Notes: generated by a model not told the origin, from the sequence alone. A stretch of 64,000 bases of DNA from Shewanella pneumatophori (GCF_023283895.1 NZ_JAKILB010000005.1:124001-188000); one strand, 5' to 3'. Shown: positions 47,837-56,455, counted from the first letter of the stretch. Program-made: numbers and translations.

Positions 47837-48391
47837 ATGGCTCATTTTGTCGGCAAATATGAAGTTGAGTTTAAATATCGTTTGCAATCTAAAGCAGAGT
47901 TTTTAAACCGTCTCAAGCAGCTTCCAATACAAGTAAGGCTTGAAGATAACGCTGAGTATGATTGCTATTATGACCTAGCAGATCACAAGCTAAAACAACA
48001 AGGTAAAAGTGTTTGTATTCGAGAGATGCAGCCTTCAGGTATTAAGCTGTGGATTGTGAAAGGCCCCGAAGCAGACCGCTGTGAAGCTGTTGATATTAAT
48101 GACACTGAACGAGCTAAAAGTATGCTGCAGAATATGGGTTATCAATTGGTGCTAGAGTTACGCAAAACCCGCAGTATTTATTTTGTCGGTGAATTTCATG
48201 TCACAGTTGATAACCTAGCTGGTATCGGTGACTTTGCCGAGCTTGCGATTATGACCGATGATGAGTCTGCACTTACGCGCTATAAAACAGAGTTACTTGA
48301 GTTGGCTCTAGAGTTAGGCTTAACGCCAGAGATGCAAGAGCATCAATCTTATCGCCAATTACAACAAGCCATGCAGGCTAATGGTCATTAG
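47837..48391 (+). CDS. CYTH domain protein (class IV adenylate cyclase / ThTPase-like)
   Basis: The 184 residues have the CYTH signature ExExK as EVEFK near residues 9-13, then the alternate acidic/basic strands (KLWIVKGPEADRCEAVD, ELRKTRSIYFV, FHVTVDNLAGIGDFAELAIM). Enzymes of this fold act on triphosphates, including class IV adenylate cyclase CyaB. Which reaction applies is open. The second messenger or triphosphatase role cannot be decided from sequence. Confidence 0.85.
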   Translation: MAHFVGKYEVEFKYRLQSKAEFLNRLKQLPIQVRLEDNAEYDCYYDLADHKLKQQGKSVCIREMQPSGIKLWIVKGPEADRCEAVDINDTERAKSMLQNMGYQLVLELRKTRSIYFVGEFHVTVDNLAGIGDFAELAIMTDDESALTRYKTELLELALELGLTPEMQEHQSYRQLQQAMQANGH

Positions 48392-48761
48392 TATCATTGC
48401 CTAAGGTTTAAGTAATAGACTTTCTGCACTTGGTTTTAAGTTCTTGATTTTAAATCCTTGATTTTAAACCGTTGACTTTAAGATCGAGAACTTAGCCATT
48501 AGCTCTTAACTTGAAATCACTTCTGATAATTAGTATTGACTGGCTAGTGATATAAATAATTTTATTTATGCTGGAATCGAGCTTAGCAGTGCTTGCAACC
48601 AAAGGTAAGAGCTGTGGTCAAATGCTGAGTTATTGCGGTTAGATCAACAATGCAGATATGTGTAACAAGCACCTAGACTATACAGACCTTGTTTATATGT
48701 ATGCTGCTGGCCCAAATTTAGAAATAAAACTGAGTCAGTGAACTTAGTCTAAGGAGTACTT
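48392..48761. other. Intergenic region with short repeats before gabD
   Basis: About 370 bp without a gene. Three imperfect 15-bp direct repeats of the TTGATTTTAAA type run at 48441-48485, inside a hairpin with arms AAGTTCTTGAT (48438-48448) and ATCGAGAACTT (48483-48493). The last part should hold the gabD promoter. Confidence 0.55.
48441..48485. repeat. Three 15-bp imperfect direct repeats
   Basis: Units TTCTTGATTTTAAAT, CCTTGATTTTAAACC and GTTGACTTTAAGATC in tandem, enclosed by inverted arms. Likely a small local duplication. Confidence 0.7.
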
Positions 48762-50210
48762 GTGCAATTAAATGATGCCAGCTTGCTACGGCAGCAATGT
48801 TATATTAATGGCGAATGGGTTGATGCAGATAGTGGTGAAAGCATAGCAATTCAGAACCCTGCAACAGCGGCTATTATTGGCCAAGTACCGGTTATGAGCA
48901 CACATGAGACTCAAGCGGCAATTATCGCAGCTGAGGCTGCTTTACCTGCTTGGCGTGCTTTAACAGCCAAAGAGCGCTCACATAAGTTAAAACGCTGGTT
49001 TGAGTTGTTAGTTGAACATCAAGATGATTTAGCACTGTTGATGACAACGGAGCAAGGAAAACCACTAAGCGAAGCCAAAGGCGAGGTGGCTTATGCTGCC
49101 TCCTTTATCGAATGGTTTAGCGAAGAAGCCAAGCGAGTCTACGGTGAGACGATTCCGGGCCACCAAGCTGATAAACGCCTTATGGTGATTAAGCAAAGTG
49201 TTGGTGTGACTGCGGCGATTACACCGTGGAACTTTCCTGCGGCAATGATTACTCGTAAAGCTGCTCCTGCGTTAGCAGCAGGATGCACTATGGTTGTGAA
49301 GCCTGCTCCGCAAACCCCGTTTACCGCATTAGCATTAGCAGAGTTAGCAGAGCGAGCGGGGATCCCCAAAGGTGTGTTTAATGTCATTACCGGTGACGCC
49401 ATTGCCATAGGTAATGAACTTTGTGCTAATCCTGTGGTGAGAAAGTTGTCTTTTACTGGTTCGACGCCAGTGGGAATTAAACTTATGCAGCAATGCGCTC
49501 CTAGCCTGAAAAAGCTATCGTTAGAGCTTGGTGGCAATGCGCCTTTTATCGTGTTTAACGACGCCGATATTGATGCCGCTGTTGCAGGAGCTATGATTGC
49601 CAAATATCGAAATGCAGGGCAAACCTGTGTTTGTGCTAATCGAATTTATGTGCAAGCTGAAGTGTACGATGAGTTTGCCAAAAAGCTCGCACTCGCGGTC
49701 AGTGAGTTAACCTTGGGCGTTGGCACAGAGGCGGGTGTCACTACAGGGCCATTAATCAATGTAGATGCACTAGAAAAAGTAGAGCATCACCTAGCCGATG
49801 CGATATCAAAAGGCGCCAAAGTGATTGCTGGTGGTAAACGCTCAGATCTAGGTGGCAATTTCTTTGAGCCGACGATAATTACTCATGCCGATAAAAGCAT
49901 GTTAGTTGCTAAAGAAGAAACCTTTGGACCGTTAGCACCTTTATTTAAATTTAATGATGTTGAAGAGGTAATCAAGCAAGCTAATGACACCGAGTTTGGT
50001 TTAGCTGCGTACTTCTATGGTCGAGATATTTCGCTGGTTTGGAAAGTGTCAGAAGCGTTAGAGTACGGCATGGTGGGGGTTAATACCGGCCTTATCTCAA
50101 CCGAGGTCGCCCCTTTTGGCGGCATAAAGTCGTCTGGGCTTGGCCGAGAAGGCGGTAAGTCCGGTATTGAAGAATATTTAGAGATGAAATACATCTGCAT
50201 GTCTGTTTAA
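48762..50210 (+). CDS. gabD: NAD(P)-dependent succinate-semialdehyde dehydrogenase
   Basis: ALDH-superfamily enzyme oxidising succinate semialdehyde to succinate in GABA/putrescine breakdown. 482 residues. NAD-binding TPWNFPAAMITRK, FTGSTPVG, active-site Glu in LELGGNAPF and catalytic Cys in GQTCVCANR; the CxC layout is the GabD redox-switch cysteine pair. GTG start 48762 follows AAGGAG. No gabT or gabP is adjacent. Close homologues with glutarate semialdehyde activity cannot be excluded. Confidence 0.92.
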   Translation: MQLNDASLLRQQCYINGEWVDADSGESIAIQNPATAAIIGQVPVMSTHETQAAIIAAEAALPAWRALTAKERSHKLKRWFELLVEHQDDLALLMTTEQGKPLSEAKGEVAYAASFIEWFSEEAKRVYGETIPGHQADKRLMVIKQSVGVTAAITPWNFPAAMITRKAAPALAAGCTMVVKPAPQTPFTALALAELAERAGIPKGVFNVITGDAIAIGNELCANPVVRKLSFTGSTPVGIKLMQQCAPSLKKLSLELGGNAPFIVFNDADIDAAVAGAMIAKYRNAGQTCVCANRIYVQAEVYDEFAKKLALAVSELTLGVGTEAGVTTGPLINVDALEKVEHHLADAISKGAKVIAGGKRSDLGGNFFEPTIITHADKSMLVAKEETFGPLAPLFKFNDVEEVIKQANDTEFGLAAYFYGRDISLVWKVSEALEYGMVGVNTGLISTEVAPFGGIKSSGLGREGGKSGIEEYLEMKYICMSV

Positions 50211-50237
50211 AGCTAAATAATACCTTTTATCAGACTT

Positions 50238-50264
50238 TAGCAGTGGAGTGAGTCTTCACTGCTA
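50238..50264 (+). terminator. gabD terminator
   Basis: Stem TAGCAGTGGA / TTCACTGCTA with one G.T pair, followed by T-rich sequence, 27 nt past the stop. Confidence 0.7.
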
Positions 50265-50288
50265 TTTTATAACTAACTTACAAATAAG

Positions 50289-50720
50289 CTATTTTACGAC
50301 TAATACTGGGCAATAGGCTTTATTGACTATTTTCTCTGCCGTATTCGTATTTAAAAAATGATTTAGCCCAGTTCGTCCATGGCTGGCGATGACTATCATT
50401 CCGGCATTCATCTGTTTAGCGCTGGCTAATATGGTGGGCACTACCTCTCCGTGACAGATCATACTCTCTATCGGCAAGTTGGCATCTAAAGTTTCAATAT
50501 ACTCTTGCATTTGCTCTGCTGCCTGCTTTTCCATTCTTTCAATTAATTCATCAGGAGTTTCTGCAAACACTCGGGTGTGTTTATCACCAAATGGCTTATT
50601 AACTACATGCAGCAGCTGTACTTTTACATGATAAAACTCAGCCATTTCCACTGCATAAGTAATGGCATGAGAAGCCGTTGGTGAAAAGTCGGTCGGGCAA
50701 AGAATAGATTGATTACGCAT
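50289..50720 (-). CDS. Universal stress protein (UspA family)
   Basis: The 143 residues form a single Usp domain: SILCPTDFSPTASHAITYA, VQLLHVV, and IASHGRTGLNHFLNTNTAEKIV near the end. The ATP-binding motif GxxGx9G(S/T) is incomplete because the last glycine is replaced (NTNT), so nucleotide binding is uncertain. It is thought to help survival in stress or starvation. Divergent from the nearby cytochrome cluster. Confidence 0.92.
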   Translation of the reverse strand: MRNQSILCPTDFSPTASHAITYAVEMAEFYHVKVQLLHVVNKPFGDKHTRVFAETPDELIERMEKQAAEQMQEYIETLDANLPIESMICHGEVVPTILASAKQMNAGMIVIASHGRTGLNHFLNTNTAEKIVNKAYCPVLVVK

Positions 50721-50881
50721 AACATCCCCCTGTTAATACCGATTATTTAAAGCCTGTGTACCTACACGAATTTTCAAGCCTATAGAGTGAATCGCCGCTA
50801 CTTTAAATATAGGTGTTAGGGCGCAGGGAGCAAGGTGCTAATGGATAATAACCAGTGGTTGTATGGCAGGGAATGAGTAAG

Positions 50882-50909
50882 AAAAAAGCCTGCTATGCAG
50901 ACTTTTAAA
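50882..50909 (-). terminator. Terminator of the small membrane-protein gene
   Basis: On the minus strand, stem AAGTCTGC / GCAGGCTT (one G.T) followed by a T-run; it starts 2 nt past the small ORF stop. Confidence 0.75.
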
Positions 50910-50910
50910 G

Positions 50911-51063
50911 TTATTGATTTTCAGCCATTAAACTTGGGAAGGCTTTGCTTAGCACGCCTTGCAGTCGATTAAGGCTGAGCCCAAGTATAACTACGCTGCA
51001 TTCAACAATCGCAATTCCCAGTAGTAATGAAAAAAGAGCGGGCGCATGTCTAATAAAATCCAT
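50911..51063 (-). CDS. Small membrane protein, 50 residues
   Basis: Starts MDFIRHAPALFSLLLGIAIV and ends in a short soluble tail (LNRLQGVLSKAFPSLMAENQ). One hydrophobic helix covers about residues 8-30. AGAGG stands 6 nt before the ATG, and a rho-independent terminator follows immediately, so ORF, site and terminator all agree. It is opposite in strand to the cytochrome cluster. No family was recognised; it may be a small regulatory or stability subunit of a membrane complex. Confidence 0.7.
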   Translation of the reverse strand: MDFIRHAPALFSLLLGIAIVECSVVILGLSLNRLQGVLSKAFPSLMAENQ

Positions 51064-51386
51064 AGAAGACCTCTAATCAATATGTGATACAAGCTGATAC
51101 GTTCTAATAAATATCCCACACATTTTTAGATTTAATTTTGATTAAGCTCACAAAAAAATGAGCCTTAATTATTGTTAATCTTAGCTTTATTAAAAACATT
51201 ACTTTAGCTCTTAGTAATGAATATGCCGGTTTATTTAAGTATTGGTGTTCAGTAACTGAATAAAAGTTGAACTCTTTTTGAGTACACCACGTAGTAATTA
51301 ATTCGTTTAATAATTGTGCAAATTGTGGCAATTCAAAGAATACAGACTAGTTTCAATAAGGTGCACAAGAAGATAAGAGACTGCTT
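51064..51386. other. Promoter region of the cytochrome c - cbb3 cluster
   Basis: About 320 bp, AT-rich. No canonical FNR site (TTGAT-N4-ATCAA) was found, which is notable for a possible high-affinity oxidase. No convincing gene. Confidence 0.45.
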
Positions 51387-51719
51387 ATGAACCGACTACT
51401 GCTACTAATCCTCATTACCTTTTGGTCTTTGACAACATCTGCTGATTACGAGCCTAGTTTTAAAATTGGAAAAGAAAAGGCCAAGGTATGCATGACCTGT
51501 CACGGCAAAGACGGGATCTCCAGCATAGATCCCTATCCAAATTTGCGAGGTCAAAAGATGGGGTATTTGATTTCCTCATTAAAAGACTATCAGTCTCGGC
51601 AACGAACAAGTGGTTTAGCTATTTTGATGCAGCAACAGGCGGACGCACTGAGTGAGCAAGATATAAAGGATATTTCTTACTATTACTCAGTTCTGGGCAC
51701 CGACAAAGAAGAGGAGTAG
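51387..51719 (+). CDS. Small monohaem cytochrome c, exported
   Basis: The 110 residues begin with a signal peptide (MNRLLLLILITFWSLTTSA) and continue as a class I cytochrome c of about 90 residues with CMTCH near 36-40 and a Met in the later part. It is 3 nt before ccoN and belongs to the same operon, so it is a likely electron donor to or part of the oxidase. Not a known CcoQ. Confidence 0.88.
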   Translation: MNRLLLLILITFWSLTTSADYEPSFKIGKEKAKVCMTCHGKDGISSIDPYPNLRGQKMGYLISSLKDYQSRQRTSGLAILMQQQADALSEQDIKDISYYYSVLGTDKEEE

Positions 51720-51722
51720 GGC

Positions 51723-53132
51723 ATGCACGCAAGCACTGAGCTCTATGATGTAAAAGTTGTCCGTTATTTTATTATTGCTGCATTGATATGGTCGATTGCA
51801 GGCATGTTCATTGGCGTTGTGCTCGCAGCGCAACTTTATTGGCCGGCTCTTAATTTTGATTCGGAATACATACAATTTGGACGACTGCGTCCGCTACACA
51901 CCTCCGGAGTTATTTATGGCTTTGTGGTGAATATTTTAATGGGTACCTCGCTCTATATTGTGCAACGAACCGGACAAACCAAGCTCTTCAACCTAAGCTT
52001 GTCATGGATGGTATTTTGGGGCTGGCAATTAGTTCTGATCCTCGCGCTTATCACCTTGCCTCTAGGTTATACCACCAGTAAAGAGTATGCGGAGCTTGAG
52101 TGGCCGATAGATATTCTAATTGTGATTGTTTGGGTGCTGTATGCGGTGCTGTTCTTTGGCACCATAGCTAAGCGGAAAGTGCACCATATCTTTGTGGCCA
52201 ACTGGTTCTTTGGTGCTTTTATTATTGTCATCGCGCTGATTTTTATTCTGAATAATTTAGCTCTGCCGGCATCTTTTATGAAGTCATACTCGGTGTTTGC
52301 TGGTGCGCAAGATGCGATAGTGCAGTGGTGGTGGGGCCATAATGCGGTAGGGTTTCTTCTCACTGCGGGTATTATCGGTATGAACTATTACTTTATACCT
52401 AAGCTCGCCGAACGCCCGATCTATTCCTACCGCCTCTCTATCATCCATTTTTGGGGGCTTGTCGGTTTTTACACCTGGGCCGGGACCCACCACCTTGTTT
52501 ATTCTTCAGTGCCGGTTTGGGTGCAAAACATCGGTATCGTAATGTCGTTAATTTTATGGTTACCGTCTTGGGCGGGAGCGTTCAACAGTGCAATGACCTT
52601 ACTGCAAAATAAAGCCAAACTGAAAACGGATTACATTATGTGGTTCTTTATGTCGGCAATTTTGTATTACTGCTTGGCGACATTTGAAGGACCCTTGTTA
52701 GCAATACGTTGGTTCAACATGATTGCGCACAATACCGAGTGGATTATTGGGCATGTGCACTCTGCTGCGCTCGGTTGGGTGGGGATGTCTGGTATTGCTG
52801 TGTTCTATTATTTCATTCCGCGGCTATGGGGCAAAAATGGACTTTGGTCGCCTAAGCTACTTAAGTGGCATTTCTGGTTAGCGCATCTCGGTATCGCACT
52901 ATATGCCATTGCCTTATGGGTCGCCGGTATAGGCGAGGGCTATATGTGGCTCGCGCAGCAAGAGAATGGATCGCTCGCATATAGCTTTGTTGAAGCAATG
53001 GATTTTAAAGCCCCTTGGTTGTTTGTGCGATTCTTTGGTGGCGCTTGTTTTGTGTTAGGCCTATTGCTGATGGCATTTAACCTCTACAAAACAGTGACGG
53101 TAAACTTGGAGGTAAGTGAAGATGCTAAGTAA
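51723..53132 (+). CDS. ccoN: cbb3-type cytochrome c oxidase subunit I
   Basis: Catalytic subunit with haem b and the haem b3/CuB centre. 469 residues, twelve membrane helices. Key residues are kept: haem b ligand in RPLHTS, CuB ligands in WWGHNAVGF and AGTHHLVY, the helix-VII Tyr region (GFYTWAG), the TFEGP glutamate and the haem ligands in IGHVHSAALGW. It should thus be active. Overlaps ccoO by 11 nt, and follows the cytochrome c gene by 3 nt. It seems to be a second or alternative cbb3 copy, because the typical ccoNOQP-ccoG surroundings are absent. Confidence 0.95.
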   Translation: MHASTELYDVKVVRYFIIAALIWSIAGMFIGVVLAAQLYWPALNFDSEYIQFGRLRPLHTSGVIYGFVVNILMGTSLYIVQRTGQTKLFNLSLSWMVFWGWQLVLILALITLPLGYTTSKEYAELEWPIDILIVIVWVLYAVLFFGTIAKRKVHHIFVANWFFGAFIIVIALIFILNNLALPASFMKSYSVFAGAQDAIVQWWWGHNAVGFLLTAGIIGMNYYFIPKLAERPIYSYRLSIIHFWGLVGFYTWAGTHHLVYSSVPVWVQNIGIVMSLILWLPSWAGAFNSAMTLLQNKAKLKTDYIMWFFMSAILYYCLATFEGPLLAIRWFNMIAHNTEWIIGHVHSAALGWVGMSGIAVFYYFIPRLWGKNGLWSPKLLKWHFWLAHLGIALYAIALWVAGIGEGYMWLAQQENGSLAYSFVEAMDFKAPWLFVRFFGGACFVLGLLLMAFNLYKTVTVNLEVSEDAK

Positions 53133-53736
53133 AGACTTTACCCAATCTTTGGTGATCCTCATTGTTGCTACTGTGCTGGTGGCAAGCTTCTCAATTGTAG
53201 TGTTAATTGTACCTAATCTTGTTCGTACTGATGAAATCCGTGAGCAGTCGTTAGCAAAGCCATTAACTGCAATTCAAGTCGCAGGTCGCGATGTGTATAT
53301 CAGTGAAGGCTGCCATGTTTGTCATACCCAGATGGTGCGTAACATTGACCCTGAGGTTAAACGAGATGGCAGGGCCAACAAAGAAGCGGATGACATTTAT
53401 GAGTTTCCAAATTTGTGGGGCTCAAAACGTACCGGACCAGATCTAACCAATTTAGGGCGAAAATACTCTGAGCAGTGGCAGCGCATCCACCTTATTAATC
53501 CGAGACAAGTGGTGCCAACCTCATTGATGCCAGCTTACCCTTGGTTGTTTGAACAAGTACTAACCGGTGATGACATTGAAGCTAAAATGCGCGCGTTACA
53601 GACGTTGGGCGTACCTTACAGCGATAGCGAAATTGATAAGGCGCGCTTAGCGGTTAAAGGCGTGACAAAAGGGGAGGCTTTGGTTCAATACTTACAAAGC
53701 TTAGGACAAGACACTGCCAGCGATCAGGAGCGTTAA
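53122..53736 (+). CDS. ccoO: cbb3-type cytochrome c oxidase subunit II
   Basis: Membrane-anchored monohaem cytochrome c of 204 residues. An N-terminal helix (about 8-30), then haem motif CHVCH followed by TQMVRN, with Met ligand later (SLMPAYPWL). ATG 53122 is 9 nt after GGAGG; the earlier GTG at 53116 is too close. Receives electrons from CcoP and passes them to CcoN. It ends 1 nt before ccoP. Confidence 0.95.
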   Translation: MLSKDFTQSLVILIVATVLVASFSIVVLIVPNLVRTDEIREQSLAKPLTAIQVAGRDVYISEGCHVCHTQMVRNIDPEVKRDGRANKEADDIYEFPNLWGSKRTGPDLTNLGRKYSEQWQRIHLINPRQVVPTSLMPAYPWLFEQVLTGDDIEAKMRALQTLGVPYSDSEIDKARLAVKGVTKGEALVQYLQSLGQDTASDQER

Positions 53737-53737
53737 T

Positions 53738-55903
53738 ATGACTGTTTTCTGGAATATATGGGTCATAGGATTCATTGTTATCTTTCTAGCCTTTATGGCG
53801 CTTGTCATCGTTAAGTATTGGCGTGATAACCACAGTGCCGACAAAGATAAAACTATCGATACATTTGACGGTATTGATGAAAACGATGCGCCACCACCTC
53901 GGATTCTGTTTTTATCGTATTTAGTCGCCTTTGGTATTTCAGCAATTTTCTTAGTCTTGTATCCAGGCCTAGGTAACTGGAAAGGCATGATGGGCTGGCA
54001 ACAAGAAGATGATGCGCTGAGTTCACCTGTCACTGACCTAGAAATAGAGATGGCACCGCTGAATGACAAAAGCTTAATGACGCTCGCAAATAATAAAACG
54101 ATTACCGCAAGTGGTGAGGCATTATTTGCAAACCATTGTGCAGCATGTCATAGCCGCAATGCGCAGGGGCAAAAGCATTTTCCCAATCTTATTGATAATG
54201 AGTGGCTTTATGGTGGCAGTGAAGCTGAAATTTTACATTCAATAGAAAAGGGGCGTCATGGCGCAATGCCAGGATGGAAAGGAATTTTATCAGATGATCA
54301 AATTACCAAAATGGCTTATTACATTGCCTCATTGCAGCGACGTAATTTAAATGCGCCACAAGTTAAGATTGACCTAGGTAAAGATATTTTTACTCAGTAC
54401 TGTGCAAGTTGCCATGGTGATGGCACTGTGGCGAATACCCAAATTGGTGCACCATTGCTAAATGATGCTATTTGGCTTCATGGTGGCAGCATTGAGGAGA
54501 TAAAGCACACGATTGAAGCCGGTCTCAACAATTTAATGCCAGGATTTGAAGAGCAATTATCTGAAAATGAAATCTTAGCTGTTGGAGCTTACATTACAGA
54601 GCAAAGGCTGTTATATGACGCCAAACTAGCAGCGCTAGATCCAGAATCGGTTAAGCGAGGCGAGTATCTGATTAATGCCGGTGACTGTGTTGCTTGCCAT
54701 AGCTCAGAGGGGGGAGAGCGTTTTGCTGGTGGTCTGCCGTTTAAAACCCCTTTTGGTACTGTGTATTCTACCAATATAACGCCCCATGTATCTGAAGGTA
54801 TTGGTAGTGATGACTACGCTGACTTTAGAGCTGCTTTGTTTGACGGCAAAGGAAAGAATGGCTACCTCTATCCCGCGATGCCTTACACCTCTTATCAATA
54901 CTTAACTGAGCAAGACACTCAAGACTTATGGAGCTACTTGCAATCGATAACGGCAGTGGCACGGCAAAATGATCACAACCAGATGATTTTCCCCTCAAAC
55001 ATTCGTACTGGACTCTTGGGCTGGAACTTAGTGTTTATGAATACTGCGCCGCTTTCCTATGAGGCGCCAGATCATGTTGAGCTAAATGAGCAAGAGTTAA
55101 AAGAGTGGCAACGAGGCAAGTATTGGGTAATGGGGTTAGGTCATTGTAGTGAGTGCCATACGCCGCGTAATCTTGCTCAAGCCTTGATCCCAGAGAAAAT
55201 ATTTCAAGGCAACTTAATTGATGGCTGGAACGCGCCAGATATTAGCGCCAAAGAGCTATACCAAGACAGGTGGGATATAGAATCGCTCACAGACTTCCTG
55301 CATACAGGTCATTCGTCAAAAGGCTCAGCGTTTGCGGGCATGGCTGATGTGGTAAAAAATAGCACTAGCTTAATGACCCGAGAAGACATTCAAACAATGT
55401 CTCGCTATTTACTGGTTGGTGATAAGTACAACACCATTCCAGAAGACACTAAACAGCTAAATCCAAGCGGTTTCACTCAAGAAGCCTATGCCGACAAGCA
55501 GTTTAATGCTTACGCACTCTACGCTGAAACCTGTGGCGCCTGTCATGGTGAAGACGGTAAAGGGCGAGACCCCATTGCGCCAACACTGCTCAATAACGGC
55601 ATCATTATGCACAGCGATCCGTTTAATACGATTGCAGTTACTATTCGAGGATTAGCACCGACATACTTGGATGAAGAACGTAACTTTATGCCGATGACGA
55701 GTTTTCAAAACGTATTGACGGATACTGAATTGGCTAACCTTATCAGCTTTGTTCGTTACTATTTAGGTGACAGGAAAGAGCCTGTAACTGCGGAGCAGGT
55801 AAAAGCGGTGCGCAAGCAGTTAGAAAAAGCAGGCTTTGCCGGAAACTTACATACAACACCAGATATGTACGACCATAGAGATAGTGATATCAGCGTAGAT
55901 TAA
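53738..55903 (+). CDS. ccoP: Five-haem CcoP: cbb3 subunit III fused to a triheme dehydrogenase-type cytochrome
   Basis: A 721-residue protein about twice normal CcoP size (~300). Part 1 (1-285) is a complete CcoP: helices near 7-27 and 55-78, the conserved LVLYPGLGNWKG, and two cytochrome domains with CAACH (134-138) and CASCH (222-226). Part 2 (about 300-700) carries CVACH (317-321), CSECH (470-474) and CGACH (599-603), and strongly resembles the triheme cytochrome subunit of membrane alcohol or gluconate dehydrogenases: RGEYLINAGDCVACH, GGLPFKTPFGTVYSTNITP, YPAMPYTSYQYL. No stop or frameshift separates them. It may bring electrons from quinol or a dehydrogenase straight to the oxidase. Confidence 0.92.
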   Translation: MTVFWNIWVIGFIVIFLAFMALVIVKYWRDNHSADKDKTIDTFDGIDENDAPPPRILFLSYLVAFGISAIFLVLYPGLGNWKGMMGWQQEDDALSSPVTDLEIEMAPLNDKSLMTLANNKTITASGEALFANHCAACHSRNAQGQKHFPNLIDNEWLYGGSEAEILHSIEKGRHGAMPGWKGILSDDQITKMAYYIASLQRRNLNAPQVKIDLGKDIFTQYCASCHGDGTVANTQIGAPLLNDAIWLHGGSIEEIKHTIEAGLNNLMPGFEEQLSENEILAVGAYITEQRLLYDAKLAALDPESVKRGEYLINAGDCVACHSSEGGERFAGGLPFKTPFGTVYSTNITPHVSEGIGSDDYADFRAALFDGKGKNGYLYPAMPYTSYQYLTEQDTQDLWSYLQSITAVARQNDHNQMIFPSNIRTGLLGWNLVFMNTAPLSYEAPDHVELNEQELKEWQRGKYWVMGLGHCSECHTPRNLAQALIPEKIFQGNLIDGWNAPDISAKELYQDRWDIESLTDFLHTGHSSKGSAFAGMADVVKNSTSLMTREDIQTMSRYLLVGDKYNTIPEDTKQLNPSGFTQEAYADKQFNAYALYAETCGACHGEDGKGRDPIAPTLLNNGIIMHSDPFNTIAVTIRGLAPTYLDEERNFMPMTSFQNVLTDTELANLISFVRYYLGDRKEPVTAEQVKAVRKQLEKAGFAGNLHTTPDMYDHRDSDISVD

Positions 55904-55929
55904 CTCCTAAATAGCGCTATGAAACTATG

Positions 55930-55963
55930 AAAAAATGCTTGTTAAATATTGCAGGCATTTTTA
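55930..55963 (+). terminator. cco operon terminator
   Basis: Stem AAAAATGC / GCATTTTT with a longer loop and following T-run, 26 nt past the ccoP stop. Confidence 0.65.
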
Positions 55964-56042
55964 TTTGATAGGGTTAATTGCTATTTCATACAGGGCTTAA
56001 CCTATAGAGAAGCAGACAGTTAAAACTAAATGACAGACATGA

Positions 56043-56071
56043 AAAAGCCGCTTAAATTTCTTTAAGCGGCT
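56043..56071 (-). terminator. Terminator of tRNA-Ile2
   Basis: On the minus strand the stem AAGCCGCTTAAA / TTTAAGCGGCTT with a 4-nt loop is followed by T residues, about 10 nt beyond the CCA end. Confidence 0.8.
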
Positions 56072-56080
56072 TATCAAAAT

Positions 56081-56157
56081 TGGTGGCCCCTCACGGACTT
56101 GAACCGTGGACCTGACGATTATGAGTCGTATGCTCTAACCAACTGAGCTAAGGGGCC
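56081..56157 (-). tRNA. tRNA-Ile2 (anticodon CAU, lysidine-modified)
   Basis: A 77-nt tRNA on the minus strand including CCA. Acceptor stem GGCCCCT pairs with AGGGGCC; the D arm is AGCTCAGTTGGTTAGAGC; the anticodon is CAT at 56121-56123 (read on the minus strand). It matches the E. coli ileX tRNA-Ile2 sequence closely, where C34 is changed to lysidine to read AUA. An elongator Met assignment from the CAT anticodon alone would be wrong. It lies downstream of the rpoD terminator, as ileX lies near rpoD in E. coli. Confidence 0.88.
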
Positions 56158-56405
56158 GACTTAAGATAGTCGTCACTATCGAAAGCGGAAAGAAGTATAC
56201 GAGGTTTAATTACGCTTGTCACCAGAGATTTTACTAGAAATGCGCGGATAAATGCGCAACTGGCTATCTGTTAATCAATATTTCTATATTTTGCTCGATA
56301 CACTTGGTTAACTTCTATCTTTTTACCAATATTCAGGATGATGGCGTATTTATTATTAGTGCGGGTAAGTCCAAGTTGCCGCAGTGGTTCTTTTATTCAA
56401 AGCAT

Positions 56406-56433
56406 AAAAAAAGCTGCCCTTAGGCAGCTTTTT
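56406..56433 (-). terminator. rpoD terminator
   Basis: Stem AAAAAAGCTGCC / GGCAGCTTTTTT with CTTA loop, 22 nt past the rpoD stop, T-run on the minus strand. Confidence 0.9.
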
Positions 56434-56455
56434 TGAGAGTCAATCGCTAACTAGA

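Noticed and set aside
51104-51331. 75-codon ORF on the minus strand
   Set aside because: AT-rich, no ribosome-binding site, odd amino-acid make-up, and it lies in the presumed promoter region of the cytochrome cluster.
51064-51386. FNR box before the oxidase cluster
   Set aside because: No TTGAT-N4-ATCAA match was found on either strand.
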